Source: Limnochordia bacterium
GTDB taxonomy: Bacteria > Bacillota > Limnochordia > DUMW01
Assembly (NCBI GenBank): GCA_023230925.1
Contig: JALNWK010000008.1
Coordinates: 1 to 64,000 of the forward strand
Direction: 5' to 3'
DNA length: 64,000 nt
The first letter of the stretch is position 1, and each line of letters starts with the position of its first letter. The translations under genes were made by a program, and so were the position numbers. The notes beneath the pieces are model-generated. The model was not told the origin of the DNA. It did not search any database and worked only from the letters and a program-made list of their open reading frames with translations. Below are positions 1 to 8,022 of this stretch, one piece after another.

Positions 1-86
1 GATCAATGCGCGCGAATTGCCTGATAACTTTTTCGATAGTTCCCAATACATATGATAATGTGCCTAACGTGCATAACCACTATTCC

Positions 87-1466
87 TTAACCTGGTTTTG
101 CCATCTTAGTTGCGGAAGTGCTGAGCTCAAACATCCTTTGCTTTAGTAAGTCTCGAAACCCCTGTAAGATGGACTGATGGTCTTTGTCTTTATCATCCAC
201 TAAGTTTACCATCTGATAAGGATCGTTTTTGTTATCAAAGAGAAATTCTGCTCCATCAACGTACATGATAGCATAGGTATAGCGTTTGTCGCGCAGAGCT
301 CGCCATTCGTAACCATCTTCCCACGCTGCAGTACAACCCATGCCTTGCATATAGGCTGCTTCAGGTTCAGGACCAGCTTCTCCCAAAATATAATGGCTCA
401 GATCCATGCCCTCAACTGTATCAGGGACACTTAGACCCATAAGAGGTAGAAGCGTCGGCATGACATCCGGCGTGTTGAGACATACATCACTCACTTGACC
501 TGGTACGTGATGTCCCGGATAACGCAAAAGAAACGGTACACGAATTGCTTCTTCGTAGAAAATGTTCTTTGCTCGTCGACCATGGGCACCAAACATTTCA
601 CCATGGTCCGAAGTGAAGACACAAATCGTATGATCACGTAACCCTAAGTCGTTCACGGCTTGAAGCAACCTACCGACATTCCAATCGAGGTTAGCTGTCA
701 TGGCATAGTAAACGCGTTGCCACTCATCCAACTGAGCGCGTTCAGCCGGATTGAGTCTAGCCCAAGGGTCGGCGTAAGGATCGTTCTCAGGTTTATAGTT
801 AGGGGGAAAACCGAACTCTACATCCCGAAACATATCGTAGTATTGCGGAGGAACGTTTTCCTTATTCCAAGGATCATGCGGTGTTCCGTAGGACAAGAAA
901 AGAGCGAATGGCTTGTCCGAATCTCTATGTCGTCTAAGTTGTTCGATGGCTAGATTGGTTTGCACATCGGGCTCATATCCTTCAACAGAAATGGGTGCGG
1001 GTGTATCGTGGTAGTATCTTGCCGTATAGTACTCATGCCAAAAGTTGTAGGCCGCCCAATAGCCATCAAATCCGAAACGATACAGGCCTGGAGGAGCAAA
1101 TGCATTCTTTGGATCCCGATGGTTCCCCAATTCGTTTGCCCACAGATGCCACTTTCCGATATAAGCGGTATTGTATCCACCATCGCGCAAGACGTGGCCG
1201 AAGCACTTGTGGTTCGGATTTAGGCGAAGCTCATTGATGACCATCCCCGTGCTGCTGGAGTACTTTCCGGTAAATACGGAAGCTCGATACGGTGCGCAAA
1301 CAGGACTTCCTGACACCGCATTACAGAAGTTGATACTCTCCCTGGCAAGACAATCAATGTTCGGTGTACGAGCACGTGCATTCCCTGCAAATCCACATGA
1401 CGAAAATCGCAATTGATCAGCGAAAACATATATTAGGTTTGGGCTTTCCACACACTTATGATTCAC
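87..1466 (-). CDS. sulfatase, Cys-type formylglycine-dependent
   Basis: Arylsulfatase-family hydrolase that should cleave sulfate esters after its active-site Cys is converted to formylglycine. The signature CAPYR (C-x-P-x-R, Cys about residue 57) is followed by SVFTGKY; PNLIYVFADQLR at the N-terminus, GKWHLW near 110 and TSDHGEMFGAHG about two thirds along supply metal and sulfate ligands. The frame is open to an ATG at 1559, but GTG at 1466 has AAGGAAAGG nine bases upstream and starts just before the PNLIYVF core, so it is preferred (459 aa, normal for the family). No secretion signal is visible, so it is probably cytoplasmic. Its Cys needs a maturase; an anSME-like gene lies at 15613-16740. 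The substrate cannot be told from sequence. Confidence 0.9.
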   Translation of the reverse strand: MNHKCVESPNLIYVFADQLRFSSCGFAGNARARTPNIDCLARESINFCNAVSGSPVCAPYRASVFTGKYSSSTGMVINELRLNPNHKCFGHVLRDGGYNTAYIGKWHLWANELGNHRDPKNAFAPPGLYRFGFDGYWAAYNFWHEYYTARYYHDTPAPISVEGYEPDVQTNLAIEQLRRHRDSDKPFALFLSYGTPHDPWNKENVPPQYYDMFRDVEFGFPPNYKPENDPYADPWARLNPAERAQLDEWQRVYYAMTANLDWNVGRLLQAVNDLGLRDHTICVFTSDHGEMFGAHGRRAKNIFYEEAIRVPFLLRYPGHHVPGQVSDVCLNTPDVMPTLLPLMGLSVPDTVEGMDLSHYILGEAGPEPEAAYMQGMGCTAAWEDGYEWRALRDKRYTYAIMYVDGAEFLFDNKNDPYQMVNLVDDKDKDHQSILQGFRDLLKQRMFELSTSATKMAKPG

Positions 1467-1738
1467 TATGCCAATCCTTTCCTTGATGATATACAATCGA
1501 TAGTGCAACGCGGTCCCAAGCTTAAGCACCATAGTTGGCATGAAAATAGTCAACTTCATGAATGCAGAGTCGCCTTCTGTGCAGTAATTTATTCCTTTCC
1601 ATTATACCGCACTGATTGAAACGAATAACTACGTTCACCTTGCTCAGCTCCCTATTTAACAGAAATTGTGTCGACTAAACACCTGATATCGCAGTCCCCG
1701 TTACTCCATTCGAAGTTGCTCTCAACGTGATAACCTGG

Positions 1739-1975
1739 CTAGCAGTCCTCTGCAGTATGCTCGCACTCACAACTTGGTTCTGCATCGTACTCTAAGGACT
1801 CTCTTCCGTAACCACAGATAGGACAATAACCTTTTTCCAAGGCCTGTTTGCGTAGCTCCAATGGGCCATAGCAAACTCCATGTATGAAACCTTCCTTGAA
1901 CCCGACTCTCCGCCCAAGGATGTAGCTGATCAGTATAGCAAAAAAGAGCAGTATAATCAGATATGTAGTGGCCAT
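1739..1975 (-). CDS. small membrane-anchored protein with Cys cluster
   Basis: A 78-residue protein of unrecognised family. Residues 4-20 form one hydrophobic segment (TTYLIILLFFAILISYIL). The C-terminal part carries CPIC near 50 and CEC near 70 plus a final Cys, which looks like a small zinc-ribbon or redox site. The ATG directly follows the TAG stop of the upstream gene (1976-1978), with AAAGG nine bases before it, so it is very likely the last gene of the spoVK-GTPase-membrane protein operon. Function unknown; the anchored metal-site layout suggests an accessory role for the preceding membrane protein, which is inference only. Confidence 0.7.
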   Translation of the reverse strand: MATTYLIILLFFAILISYILGRRVGFKEGFIHGVCYGPLELRKQALEKGYCPICGYGRESLEYDAEPSCECEHTAEDC

Positions 1976-2563
1976 CTAGCTCAGCCTTTCTGGAGGAAAG
2001 TCCCCGGGTTGCCAGAGGTTGATCACTACCATAAGAAGCATTGCCCAGACCGTAACCATCCAGTCTGTATACACCCCAAGAATTAAGCAAAACCCACCAA
2101 TAATCATGGCCTCGCCGAATCCTAATCGTTGAACCAGATTATCCCCCTGGTCAATATCCTGGTCTATGAGATCATCTAGGATCTGTACACAGGCAATCAC
2201 GGCAAGGGAATTGAGTACCCGAACCCAGGGTAATAGCAGAAACTGAACAAGCATTAACACTAGGAATTCCTGGTACCCCACTAGATCCGTTGGTAGGCGA
2301 TCCAATGGCGAAAATGCCATTCCCAAACAGTACGCGCTAAGAAACAAGGATACCGCGATGGAGGGTGCTCCCAGACTACCTAGAGCTAAGGCAACTAGGG
2401 CGTAAGGCAAGAGCCCTTCTTTTAGTACATGGTATATGTTTCCGTGCAGATCAAGGTCTTTGTCCAAATAGTCGTCCATCATCTTCACACTAACTCCAGT
2501 GGCCACGACCGCAGCCCCTACTCTAAAGAACTGACCTCCAATACTATGCATGTATGGCCACAA
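1976..2563 (-). CDS. polytopic membrane protein with duplicated DDxxDxDxD motif
   Basis: A 195-residue protein with about six hydrophobic segments. Two acidic stretches, DDYLDKDLDLHGN near 29-41 and DDLIDQDIDQGDN in the second half, share the pattern DDxxDxDxDxxxN with a Gly eight residues later, and each follows a similar hydrophobic helix, so the protein looks like an internal duplication. Paired Asp-rich loops recall the UbiA prenyltransferase superfamily, but this protein is about 90 residues too short and the spacing differs. The start is TTG at 2563, seven bases after GAGGTG; it overlaps the GTPase stop by 20 bases, implying translational coupling. A metal-dependent membrane enzyme or transporter is possible; no firm function. 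Confidence 0.8.
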   Translation of the reverse strand: MWPYMHSIGGQFFRVGAAVVATGVSVKMMDDYLDKDLDLHGNIYHVLKEGLLPYALVALALGSLGAPSIAVSLFLSAYCLGMAFSPLDRLPTDLVGYQEFLVLMLVQFLLLPWVRVLNSLAVIACVQILDDLIDQDIDQGDNLVQRLGFGEAMIIGGFCLILGVYTDWMVTVWAMLLMVVINLWQPGDFPPERLS

Positions 2564-3152
2564 ACCGTCTCACCTCGGCAAATCCTTGTTTTTTCAATGC
2601 AGATATGGGAATGATTGTCTGCCCTTGAAAGGTGGCTTTGATGCGTTCTAGCCCAAGGGCGGCACCATGCAAGTCCATTTTGTTGGCCAAAATCACATAT
2701 CCTCTTTTTAGACGGGCATATTGGCACAGTTGTCGATCCACTTCGCCAATGGCCCCGTCGCTTCCATCAATGCCAACTGAGGATGCATCGATCATATGCA
2801 AGACTACCTGGGCATCACGAATTGCCGCAAGGGTTTGGGCCATAGCAGCTCTAACCTGAGGATTAGCATGAATGCCCTCAATCAACCCTGTACTATCTAG
2901 CAAAATCAGCTGTTTTTCGCTTTTCCCCTTACGTAGACGGATAGTAAAGGCTTGAAGGCAACGGGTCTGATGGGGACTAATACTAGTCAGTGAATCGATT
3001 GCTTCGTCTTTACGGTATATTTGTACGTGGGCACGACCTTCGGGATAGGTTGATACGATCTCTAGGTCATTAATACCAAGGTAATCAGCGAAATTGATCG
3101 CAAAGAGGGTTTTACCTACGTTCGCTTTTCCTAGGATAATGCATTGACTCAT
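2544..3152 (-). CDS. small Ras-like GTPase linked to SpoVK
   Basis: A 202-residue single-domain P-loop GTPase of the TRAFAC/Era-like kind. Visible motifs: G1 GKANVGKT at 8-15, G3 DSTG with LILLD before it, G4 NKMD, and G5 SALK. Between G3 and G4 is a long helix-rich insert ending in VVLHMIDAS. There is no added RNA-binding domain like those in Era or Der. The ATG overlaps the spoVK stop by four bases (ATGA) and the gene runs 20 bases into the next membrane-protein gene, so the three proteins are probably made together. A role coupling SpoVK or the membrane protein to nucleotide state is plausible; no direct evidence. Confidence 0.85.
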   Translation of the reverse strand: MSQCIILGKANVGKTLFAINFADYLGINDLEIVSTYPEGRAHVQIYRKDEAIDSLTSISPHQTRCLQAFTIRLRKGKSEKQLILLDSTGLIEGIHANPQVRAAMAQTLAAIRDAQVVLHMIDASSVGIDGSDGAIGEVDRQLCQYARLKRGYVILANKMDLHGAALGLERIKATFQGQTIIPISALKKQGFAEVRRFVAIHA

Positions 3153-4111
3153 TGAGTCACCGCCTCGCCAAGATCCTCTACCGTAATCAGCATTAGATCC
3201 TCTCGGGTGATGCTTTCTTGTTTAACCAAGCGAACCGCCTGGCGTCTGATGGCTCCTTCAATCAGATTGCGAACCGCCCGGGCATTGCCGCTGGTCTGCT
3301 GCTTATTGATTTCCTCCGCAAAGGTCCAAAGCCGAGTTTTGGCGGAATCGCTCAGTATATACTCCCGCTCCTTTAGCATAAGTTGGGCAATCTCCATTAG
3401 TTCCGCAGGTGTATAGTCCGGAAACTGAATATGCAGCGGAAATCGGGAACGCAGTCCCGGATTGGTGCGCATAAACCGGTCCATTTCATCACGGTAGCCC
3501 GCTAGGATCAAGATCAACTCGGATTTGTGGTCCTCCATGGCTTTAACCAACGTATCTATGGCTTCTTTACCGAAATCCTTATCTCCCCCCCGTGCTAGAG
3601 AGTAGGCTTCATCTATAAACAAGATCCCACCCATGGCTTTTTTGACCTGCTCTCTGGTCCGTTGGGCAGTGTGTCCAATGTACTCCCCGACTAAATCAGC
3701 CCGTTCTACTTCCACTAGGTGCCCTTTAGATAATACATTCATCTCCCGAAACATCTTCCCCAGTATCCTGGCTACGGTAGTCTTTCCGGTCCCTGGGTTT
3801 CCCCTAAAAATCATATGCAAAACTAGGCTCTTACAGACCAAACCCTCTAGCTCGCGTCTTTGTTGGATCTCAATAAAGGCCTTGATCTCCCTAACTAGCA
3901 CCTTTACTTGACTCAAGCCAATTAGCTGGTCTAGTTCATCCATGATCTCTGTTAAGGTCTCTTGTTTAGGTTCTTCCTTTATCTGTGGCACTACAATGGC
4001 CCGCTCCCACTGGGACAGGCGGGATAAAGCAGTGGTTGGTGTGAGAATACCTGCTTCAACCAAATCAAAGATCTGTCTTGGATCCGAAGGCTGGGTAATG
4101 CGTTCTTTCAT
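3149..4111 (-). CDS. spoVK: AAA+ ATPase, stage V sporulation protein K family
   Basis: AAA+ ATPase of the SpoVK/CbbX group (320 aa). Walker A GNPGTGKT at 104-111, Walker B ILFIDE at 163-168, arginine finger in RSRF near 221-224 and sensor 2 GNARAVRN near 275-282 are all present. In Bacillus SpoVK acts in the mother cell during spore maturation; its client is not established. The frame is open to 4165, but ATG at 4111 has AGGAGAG six bases upstream and matches the usual N-terminus. It heads a four-gene minus-strand cluster (spoVK, GTPase, membrane protein, small Cys protein). In Bacillus spoVK lies near miaA and hflX; here miaA is 4-5 kb away, a loosened version of that order. Confidence 0.9.
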   Translation of the reverse strand: MKERITQPSDPRQIFDLVEAGILTPTTALSRLSQWERAIVVPQIKEEPKQETLTEIMDELDQLIGLSQVKVLVREIKAFIEIQQRRELEGLVCKSLVLHMIFRGNPGTGKTTVARILGKMFREMNVLSKGHLVEVERADLVGEYIGHTAQRTREQVKKAMGGILFIDEAYSLARGGDKDFGKEAIDTLVKAMEDHKSELILILAGYRDEMDRFMRTNPGLRSRFPLHIQFPDYTPAELMEIAQLMLKEREYILSDSAKTRLWTFAEEINKQQTSGNARAVRNLIEGAIRRQAVRLVKQESITREDLMLITVEDLGEAVTQ

Positions 4112-4301
4112 CGGACTCTCTCCTAGGTATAAGCTAGATCCCCTACTTCTGATCAGTATACGCACAAGACGCCCTGGGTGTTACCGTTCCCCCGGCATAA
4201 CTTACCACAAATTTCTGAAGGATTCATTATAGGTAAAATCGAAATAATTACGAAGTATTTGATTCAACAGTGAAATGTTGGTATTGAGGAGGGTTCCATC
4301 C

Positions 4302-5234
4302 TTGAGAAGAAGACTCCTATGCTTGTGTATCGGTGCCCTAGTTCTAACCGGTTGTCAGTTTGTGCAAAACCCCGGTGCAGTATCAGTTATTGGCCGCATC
4401 CAAGATGGGGTAGCGGGCACCGCTCTAAACGGATATCTAGTAATCCAAGACGGCCAGGGTCAATGGCTAACCGAGCAGTCCATCAGCGAAGGGTACTTTC
4501 GTGTTACAGGACTGACTCCGGGCATCTACAGGTTACGATTCATTGTCGACGGTTACCAAGAAAAGACTGTGGAGATTAGCTTGGAGCAAAATACTTATCT
4601 TGATCCTATACAACTTACCCCAACCACTCCATCGAAACCGGATCCATCATCTCCTTCCCTAACCATTGTACTAGATCCTGGCCATGGAGGAACAGATCCC
4701 GGAGCAGTGGCTTGGGACGGACCTCGTATGGTGCGAGAAAGCGATATTAATCTGGCGATTAGCGAAATCCTTGCTTCCCAGCTGCGTTCTGCAGGTCACC
4801 ACGTGGTCATGACTAGAACCTCAACAAACAATATAGAAAGAACTCTTTCTGAACGGGCGGCGATGGCCGACTGGAACAAAGCAGACCTGTTTATCAGTAT
4901 CCATGCCGATGCCAGCCCCACTAATCCATCGGCCCGGGGCAGTAATTCTTACGTTTACTGGGGAGCACCCCAAAGGACCACAAGGCTTGCCTATCTACTC
5001 CAAATACACCAGGAGCAGACCACCGGTCGCAGTCCCAACGCGCTAGGCCGAGTGATCCAACGGGGATTTACCGTCACCCATCAGTCCCGGCCAGCAGTGC
5101 TTGTGGAAACCGGCTTTATGACAAATACCCAGGAATTGACCCTTCTGCAAACCCATAGCTTTCAAGAGAAAATCGCCCAGGGCCTGTTCCAAGGGATCAT
5201 AGCTTGGGCAAGGGAACAAGGGCTAATCTTCTAA
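4302..5234 (+). CDS. N-acetylmuramoyl-L-alanine amidase, lipoprotein
   Basis: Amidase_3 zinc hydrolase that cuts the amide bond between muramic acid and the stem peptide of peptidoglycan. The start is TTG at 4302, eight bases after GAGGAGGG; an upstream ATG at 4275 would place that Shine-Dalgarno inside the gene. Order of parts: basic N-terminus, lipobox LTGC, a carboxypeptidase-regulatory-like beta domain over about 30-105, a Pro/Ser linker, then the catalytic domain with LDPGHGG, RESDINL, ISIHADA and the catalytic VETGFMTN. Predicted to be anchored by lipid on the outer face of the cytoplasmic membrane. It sits alone between convergent and divergent neighbours. With spoVK nearby a sporulation role is possible but not shown. 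Confidence 0.92.
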   Translation: MRRRLLCLCIGALVLTGCQFVQNPGAVSVIGRIQDGVAGTALNGYLVIQDGQGQWLTEQSISEGYFRVTGLTPGIYRLRFIVDGYQEKTVEISLEQNTYLDPIQLTPTTPSKPDPSSPSLTIVLDPGHGGTDPGAVAWDGPRMVRESDINLAISEILASQLRSAGHHVVMTRTSTNNIERTLSERAAMADWNKADLFISIHADASPTNPSARGSNSYVYWGAPQRTTRLAYLLQIHQEQTTGRSPNALGRVIQRGFTVTHQSRPAVLVETGFMTNTQELTLLQTHSFQEKIAQGLFQGIIAWAREQGLIF

Positions 5235-5427
5235 GCCCTTGTCCTGGTTATCATTAGTAGTTCCCTTATTCACTTGGCGGTAAGAATCGCGGTAATCCGG
5301 ACAAAAAGAGACCACCCCCGGTGCTGGAAAGTTGTCCTTGTTCGAACCTCGTACCAGGCTTATCCGATAGCGTGCAGTACCTGGTAAGATGGATTTTGCT
5401 AATAACAACGGGCCTAGAAGCGCTTAT

Positions 5428-6267
5428 TCACTTTCCGATACCGGCGATAATCTCTTGGACAAAGGGCGGCAACGTGAAGGCCGCTTCGTGTATCGCCGGG
5501 GTATAGTAGCGGGTGGCGAAGGGCAACTCTTGTCGGATCGGTCTTGTGGGGTCATACACCTTTGAAGCGATGGAGAAGCTCCATAGTCCATTGGGATATG
5601 TGGGAACATTGCATAGATACAACTTCACAATGGGAAATACCCCGCGTAAAGCACCTTGCACCCGCCTGATCGCTTCGGGTTCGGTCCATGGCGATTCGGC
5701 CAGCGTCACCAAGATGCCATCGCTCTTCAACGCATTATGCACTGACCTATAGAACTCTTGAGAAAACAAACCCACAGCGGCCCCAACGGGATCAGTCGAG
5801 TCCACAATCACCACATCGTACTCTTCCTTAGCCTGGGCCATATGCTTAATCCCGTCCTCAATACGGACCTTTGCCCGAGGATCGTCTAGGCCACAGCTAA
5901 TCTCAGGCAAGAACCGCTTACTCGCTTCCACCACTGCCCCGTCAATCTCGATTAGCCTGACCTGCTGCACCGATTCGTGTTTGAGTACCTCCCGTACGGT
6001 TCCTCCGTCCCCACCGCCAACTACGGCAACGCTCTGTGGGTTGGCATGGCTGTTCAAAGCCACATGGGAAATCATCTCATGATACACGAACTCATCAACC
6101 GTTGTAGTTTGTACAATACCATCTAATAACAACACCCGTCCAAACTGATAGGTATCCACCACGTCAATCTGCTGGAAGGGACTTTTCTCCCTGTAAATTG
6201 TCTCTTTCACCCTCAGGGACAATTTAAGGTCGGCAGTCTGCTTCTCAGTAAACCAAAGCTGTGTCAA
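5428..6267 (-). CDS. speE: spermidine synthase
   Basis: Aminopropyltransferase that moves the aminopropyl group of decarboxylated S-adenosylmethionine to putrescine (279 aa, standard length). The glycine-rich loop GGGDGGTVREVLKHE near 84-98, the acidic LIEID at the end of the next strand, the EDGIKHM region and the catalytic VDSTDPVG near 155 are intact. The N-terminal LWFTEKQT and the loop HEMISHVAL also fit SpeE. ATG at 6267 is preceded by AAGGAGTGAAGTG. It lies downstream of speD on the same strand, separated by a 376-base gap that contains hairpins and a terminator-like stem (see 6268-6643). Confidence 0.96.
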   Translation of the reverse strand: MTQLWFTEKQTADLKLSLRVKETIYREKSPFQQIDVVDTYQFGRVLLLDGIVQTTTVDEFVYHEMISHVALNSHANPQSVAVVGGGDGGTVREVLKHESVQQVRLIEIDGAVVEASKRFLPEISCGLDDPRAKVRIEDGIKHMAQAKEEYDVVIVDSTDPVGAAVGLFSQEFYRSVHNALKSDGILVTLAESPWTEPEAIRRVQGALRGVFPIVKLYLCNVPTYPNGLWSFSIASKVYDPTRPIRQELPFATRYYTPAIHEAAFTLPPFVQEIIAGIGK

Positions 6268-6643
6268 TCACTTCACTCCTTAATATCATTGGGGAACAGC
6301 TACGAAAGCACATCCCACCCTTTGTACTTTGTATTCTTGCGTTTACTCTGATTTCTGCAAGTTCGAGTTCCCGAATCAGGAAACCCTCCCAACACACCAT
6401 TTCGGAAACCCAGTGCTTGGTTTCTTCCTTTGTACACGTCCGGCCCATCAGGAGTGATGAGCTAGTACTTTCCTAGGCACTAGGTAAAAGAGAGCCCGGT
6501 ATCGGGCGCTGAAGGTAGTATGCTGCTGACGCGAACCAAATGCCGACTCCCGCAGTCAACAAAAGGCATCTGGCGGTGTTGTTCCTTCGGCAGTCGGGCC
6601 ACCAAAGTGTATGTCCTTGGCGTAGTCAGCATTTTCTCTTTCG
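6268..6643 (-). other. structured speD-speE intergenic region
   Basis: No convincing gene in 376 bases. On the minus strand, after the speD stop, several dyads appear: GGTG/CACC (6575-6578 with 6600-6603), TGCC/GGCA (6541-6544 with 6565-6568) enclosing GACT/AGTC (6545-6548 with 6554-6557), then GCCCG/CGGGC (6494-6498 with 6503-6507) followed by TCTCTTTT. This could be an RNA leader with an early terminator controlling speE, or simply the speD 3' end with its terminator. I could not match it to a riboswitch class. A 67-codon minus frame (6245-6448) lacks a ribosome binding site. Confidence 0.4.
6494..6507 (-). terminator. possible intrinsic terminator between speD and speE
   Basis: Minus-strand stem GCCCG, loop ATAC, CGGGC, followed by TCTCTTTT. 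The stem is short (5 bp), so strength is uncertain. It lies 137 bases after speD and about 230 bases before speE. Confidence 0.5.
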
Positions 6644-7021
6644 TTACGAGATCTTTCTCTGCAATTCTTTATCAAAAATACCTCGTCTAACTTCCTGTGC
6701 GGTATAGTTCGATGTACCAAACTGTTCCAGGATAATACGGCAAATATCCCACGGGTCCACATTATCGCCACAGGTAAAAACATCTAAGGCCGCGTATCCA
6801 TACTCCGGCCAGGTATGAATGGCTACATGTGATTCGGAAATCACAACAACACCACTCACTCCCTGTGGACTAAACTGATGGAAGGCAACCTCTCTTACAT
6901 CAGCACCGGCTTGGATAGCGGCCTCTACTAAGACCTTCTCCACCATCTTTAAACTGTCTAAAGTTTCAAACCTGCAACCGTAAGCTTCACATAAAATGTG
7001 ACGCCCCAGAGCATTCGTCAT
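6644..7021 (-). CDS. speD: S-adenosylmethionine decarboxylase proenzyme
   Basis: Pyruvoyl-dependent enzyme that makes decarboxylated S-adenosylmethionine for spermidine synthesis. This is the short bacterial class 1b form (125 aa). The self-cleavage site is in ISESHVAIHTWPE, between Glu63 and Ser64, with Ser64 becoming the pyruvoyl group; His69 and Cys84 (VFTCGD) occupy the processing and catalytic positions. ATG at 7021 follows GGGGGCTGGGAA. A promoter is visible at 7080-7107. speE lies downstream after a structured gap, so both steps of spermidine formation are encoded together; ornithine or arginine decarboxylase is not in the window. Confidence 0.96.
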   Translation of the reverse strand: MTNALGRHILCEAYGCRFETLDSLKMVEKVLVEAAIQAGADVREVAFHQFSPQGVSGVVVISESHVAIHTWPEYGYAALDVFTCGDNVDPWDICRIILEQFGTSNYTAQEVRRGIFDKELQRKIS

Positions 7022-7079
7022 TTCCCAGCCCCCTTAAGTATGAAATTGCAAATCTGCTTCAGAACAGCAGGACAGATAT

Positions 7080-7107
7080 ATTCTAGCAGTTTTTACCCAG
7101 AAGTCAA
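7080..7107 (-). promoter_or_regulatory. SigA-type promoter for speD
   Basis: Minus strand TTGACT (7107-7102), 16-base spacer, TAGAAT (7085-7080), with TGC just before the -10 (extended -10). The predicted transcript starts about 50 bases before the speD ATG. Confidence 0.65.
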
Positions 7108-7284
7108 GAACCATTTGCGTTGTCTCGTGCTTGCTCCTGCAAGCTCCCCTTCTCTTTGAAATACTAGCCGTTCCATACCAGACTAATAAAGCAACTGCCA
7201 GCCCTGACAGATTATTCAGTGCAGGACTTTGGTCTAAAGATCACGAATAGCAATCTGTAATTCTAACTACTTGGAGGGAACGCA

Positions 7285-7896
7285 TTGTTCGAGATCAAGT
7301 TAATTGAACGACCACTTCTGGATACCGCCATTGCCGCTTTGTACATATCTAAGGGGAATGAAGACAACATATTTGACGACTCTGGGCAGGTCATTATTGA
7401 CGACAAACGTTTAGCCGCTTTAGAAAAATGGGGATTTGAAAAAGGCCACAGTCAATTGCTTAAGTTCGTAACCTGGTCATGGCTCATTACCGGGCTGGGA
7501 CGGGGCTCTTACGATGATCTTCGCACCCACGGCACCTTCTCCACCTTCATTGCCAAGAGTACCCGCTACTGTAAGACCTTTCAGGTGGCTCCCTGGTATG
7601 CAAAACACTATACCGAAGATGAACTCCAAAGGGATCTGACTACGTTAAAGTTTATTCAGAAGCTGGACAGTAAGCCCGATGTAGTCCGAGGACATTTTCC
7701 TTTAAGCGTTGACACACCGTTTATCATTAAGACCAACCTTCTGCATTTTTGTCATATTATTGAGACTAGAAAGGATCACGCCCACCCTGAGATCATATTA
7801 CTCTTAGGAGAGCTACTTGATGACCTAGCTCGTTCCTGCAACGAAGGTACTTGGATTGCGGAATGCATCGAAAAACACGTATACAAGCCCTGCTAG
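7285..7896 (+). CDS. divergent ThyX-like protein
   Basis: A 203-residue protein resembling FAD-dependent thymidylate synthase (ThyX). The C-terminal half shows the family pattern: FPLSVDTPFIIKTNLLHFCH near 138-157 and TRKDHAHPEI near 161-170. The segment where ThyX has RHRxxSxNExSxRY reads THGTFSTFIAKSTRY (81-95): His82, two Ser and RY remain, but both Arg of RHR and the Asn-Glu pair are lost and one residue is inserted. It may therefore be an inactive or repurposed paralogue. The start is TTG at 7285 with GGAGGG six bases before it. It stands alone and is followed by a long inverted repeat. Fold assignment moderately sure, activity unknown. Confidence 0.7.
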   Translation: MFEIKLIERPLLDTAIAALYISKGNEDNIFDDSGQVIIDDKRLAALEKWGFEKGHSQLLKFVTWSWLITGLGRGSYDDLRTHGTFSTFIAKSTRYCKTFQVAPWYAKHYTEDELQRDLTTLKFIQKLDSKPDVVRGHFPLSVDTPFIIKTNLLHFCHIIETRKDHAHPEIILLLGELLDDLARSCNEGTWIAECIEKHVYKPC

Positions 7897-7902
7897 TTAA
7901 AA

Positions 7903-7939
7903 GGAATCGAGTAGGTGAAATTGATTGCTACTCGATTCC
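7903..7939 (+). terminator. 12-bp perfect inverted repeat after the ThyX-like gene
   Basis: GGAATCGAGTAG (7903-7914) and its exact reverse complement CTACTCGATTCC (7928-7939) flank a 13-base loop, seven bases after the stop codon. There is no T-run, so this is a hairpin that may end or protect the mRNA, or a protein-binding site, rather than a classic intrinsic terminator. Confidence 0.55.
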
Positions 7940-8022
7940 CACGGACACTCAAAACTAAGGTTGTGCGGTCAGCAGGATTGCTCTGTCATGCAGTCGTCAA
8001 AGTCGATGACCGCCGAACAATT

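Noticed and set aside
5223..5408. 61-codon minus-strand frame between speE and the amidase
   Set aside because: TTG start without a ribosome binding site; it overlaps the amidase stop and resembles no family.
6245..6448. 67-codon minus-strand frame before speE
   Set aside because: Some helical look, but no ribosome binding site before the ATG and it overlaps the speE start.
6541..6603. glycine-riboswitch-like GCCGAAGGAACAA in the speD-speE gap
   Set aside because: Only a short string matches; the other conserved blocks are missing.
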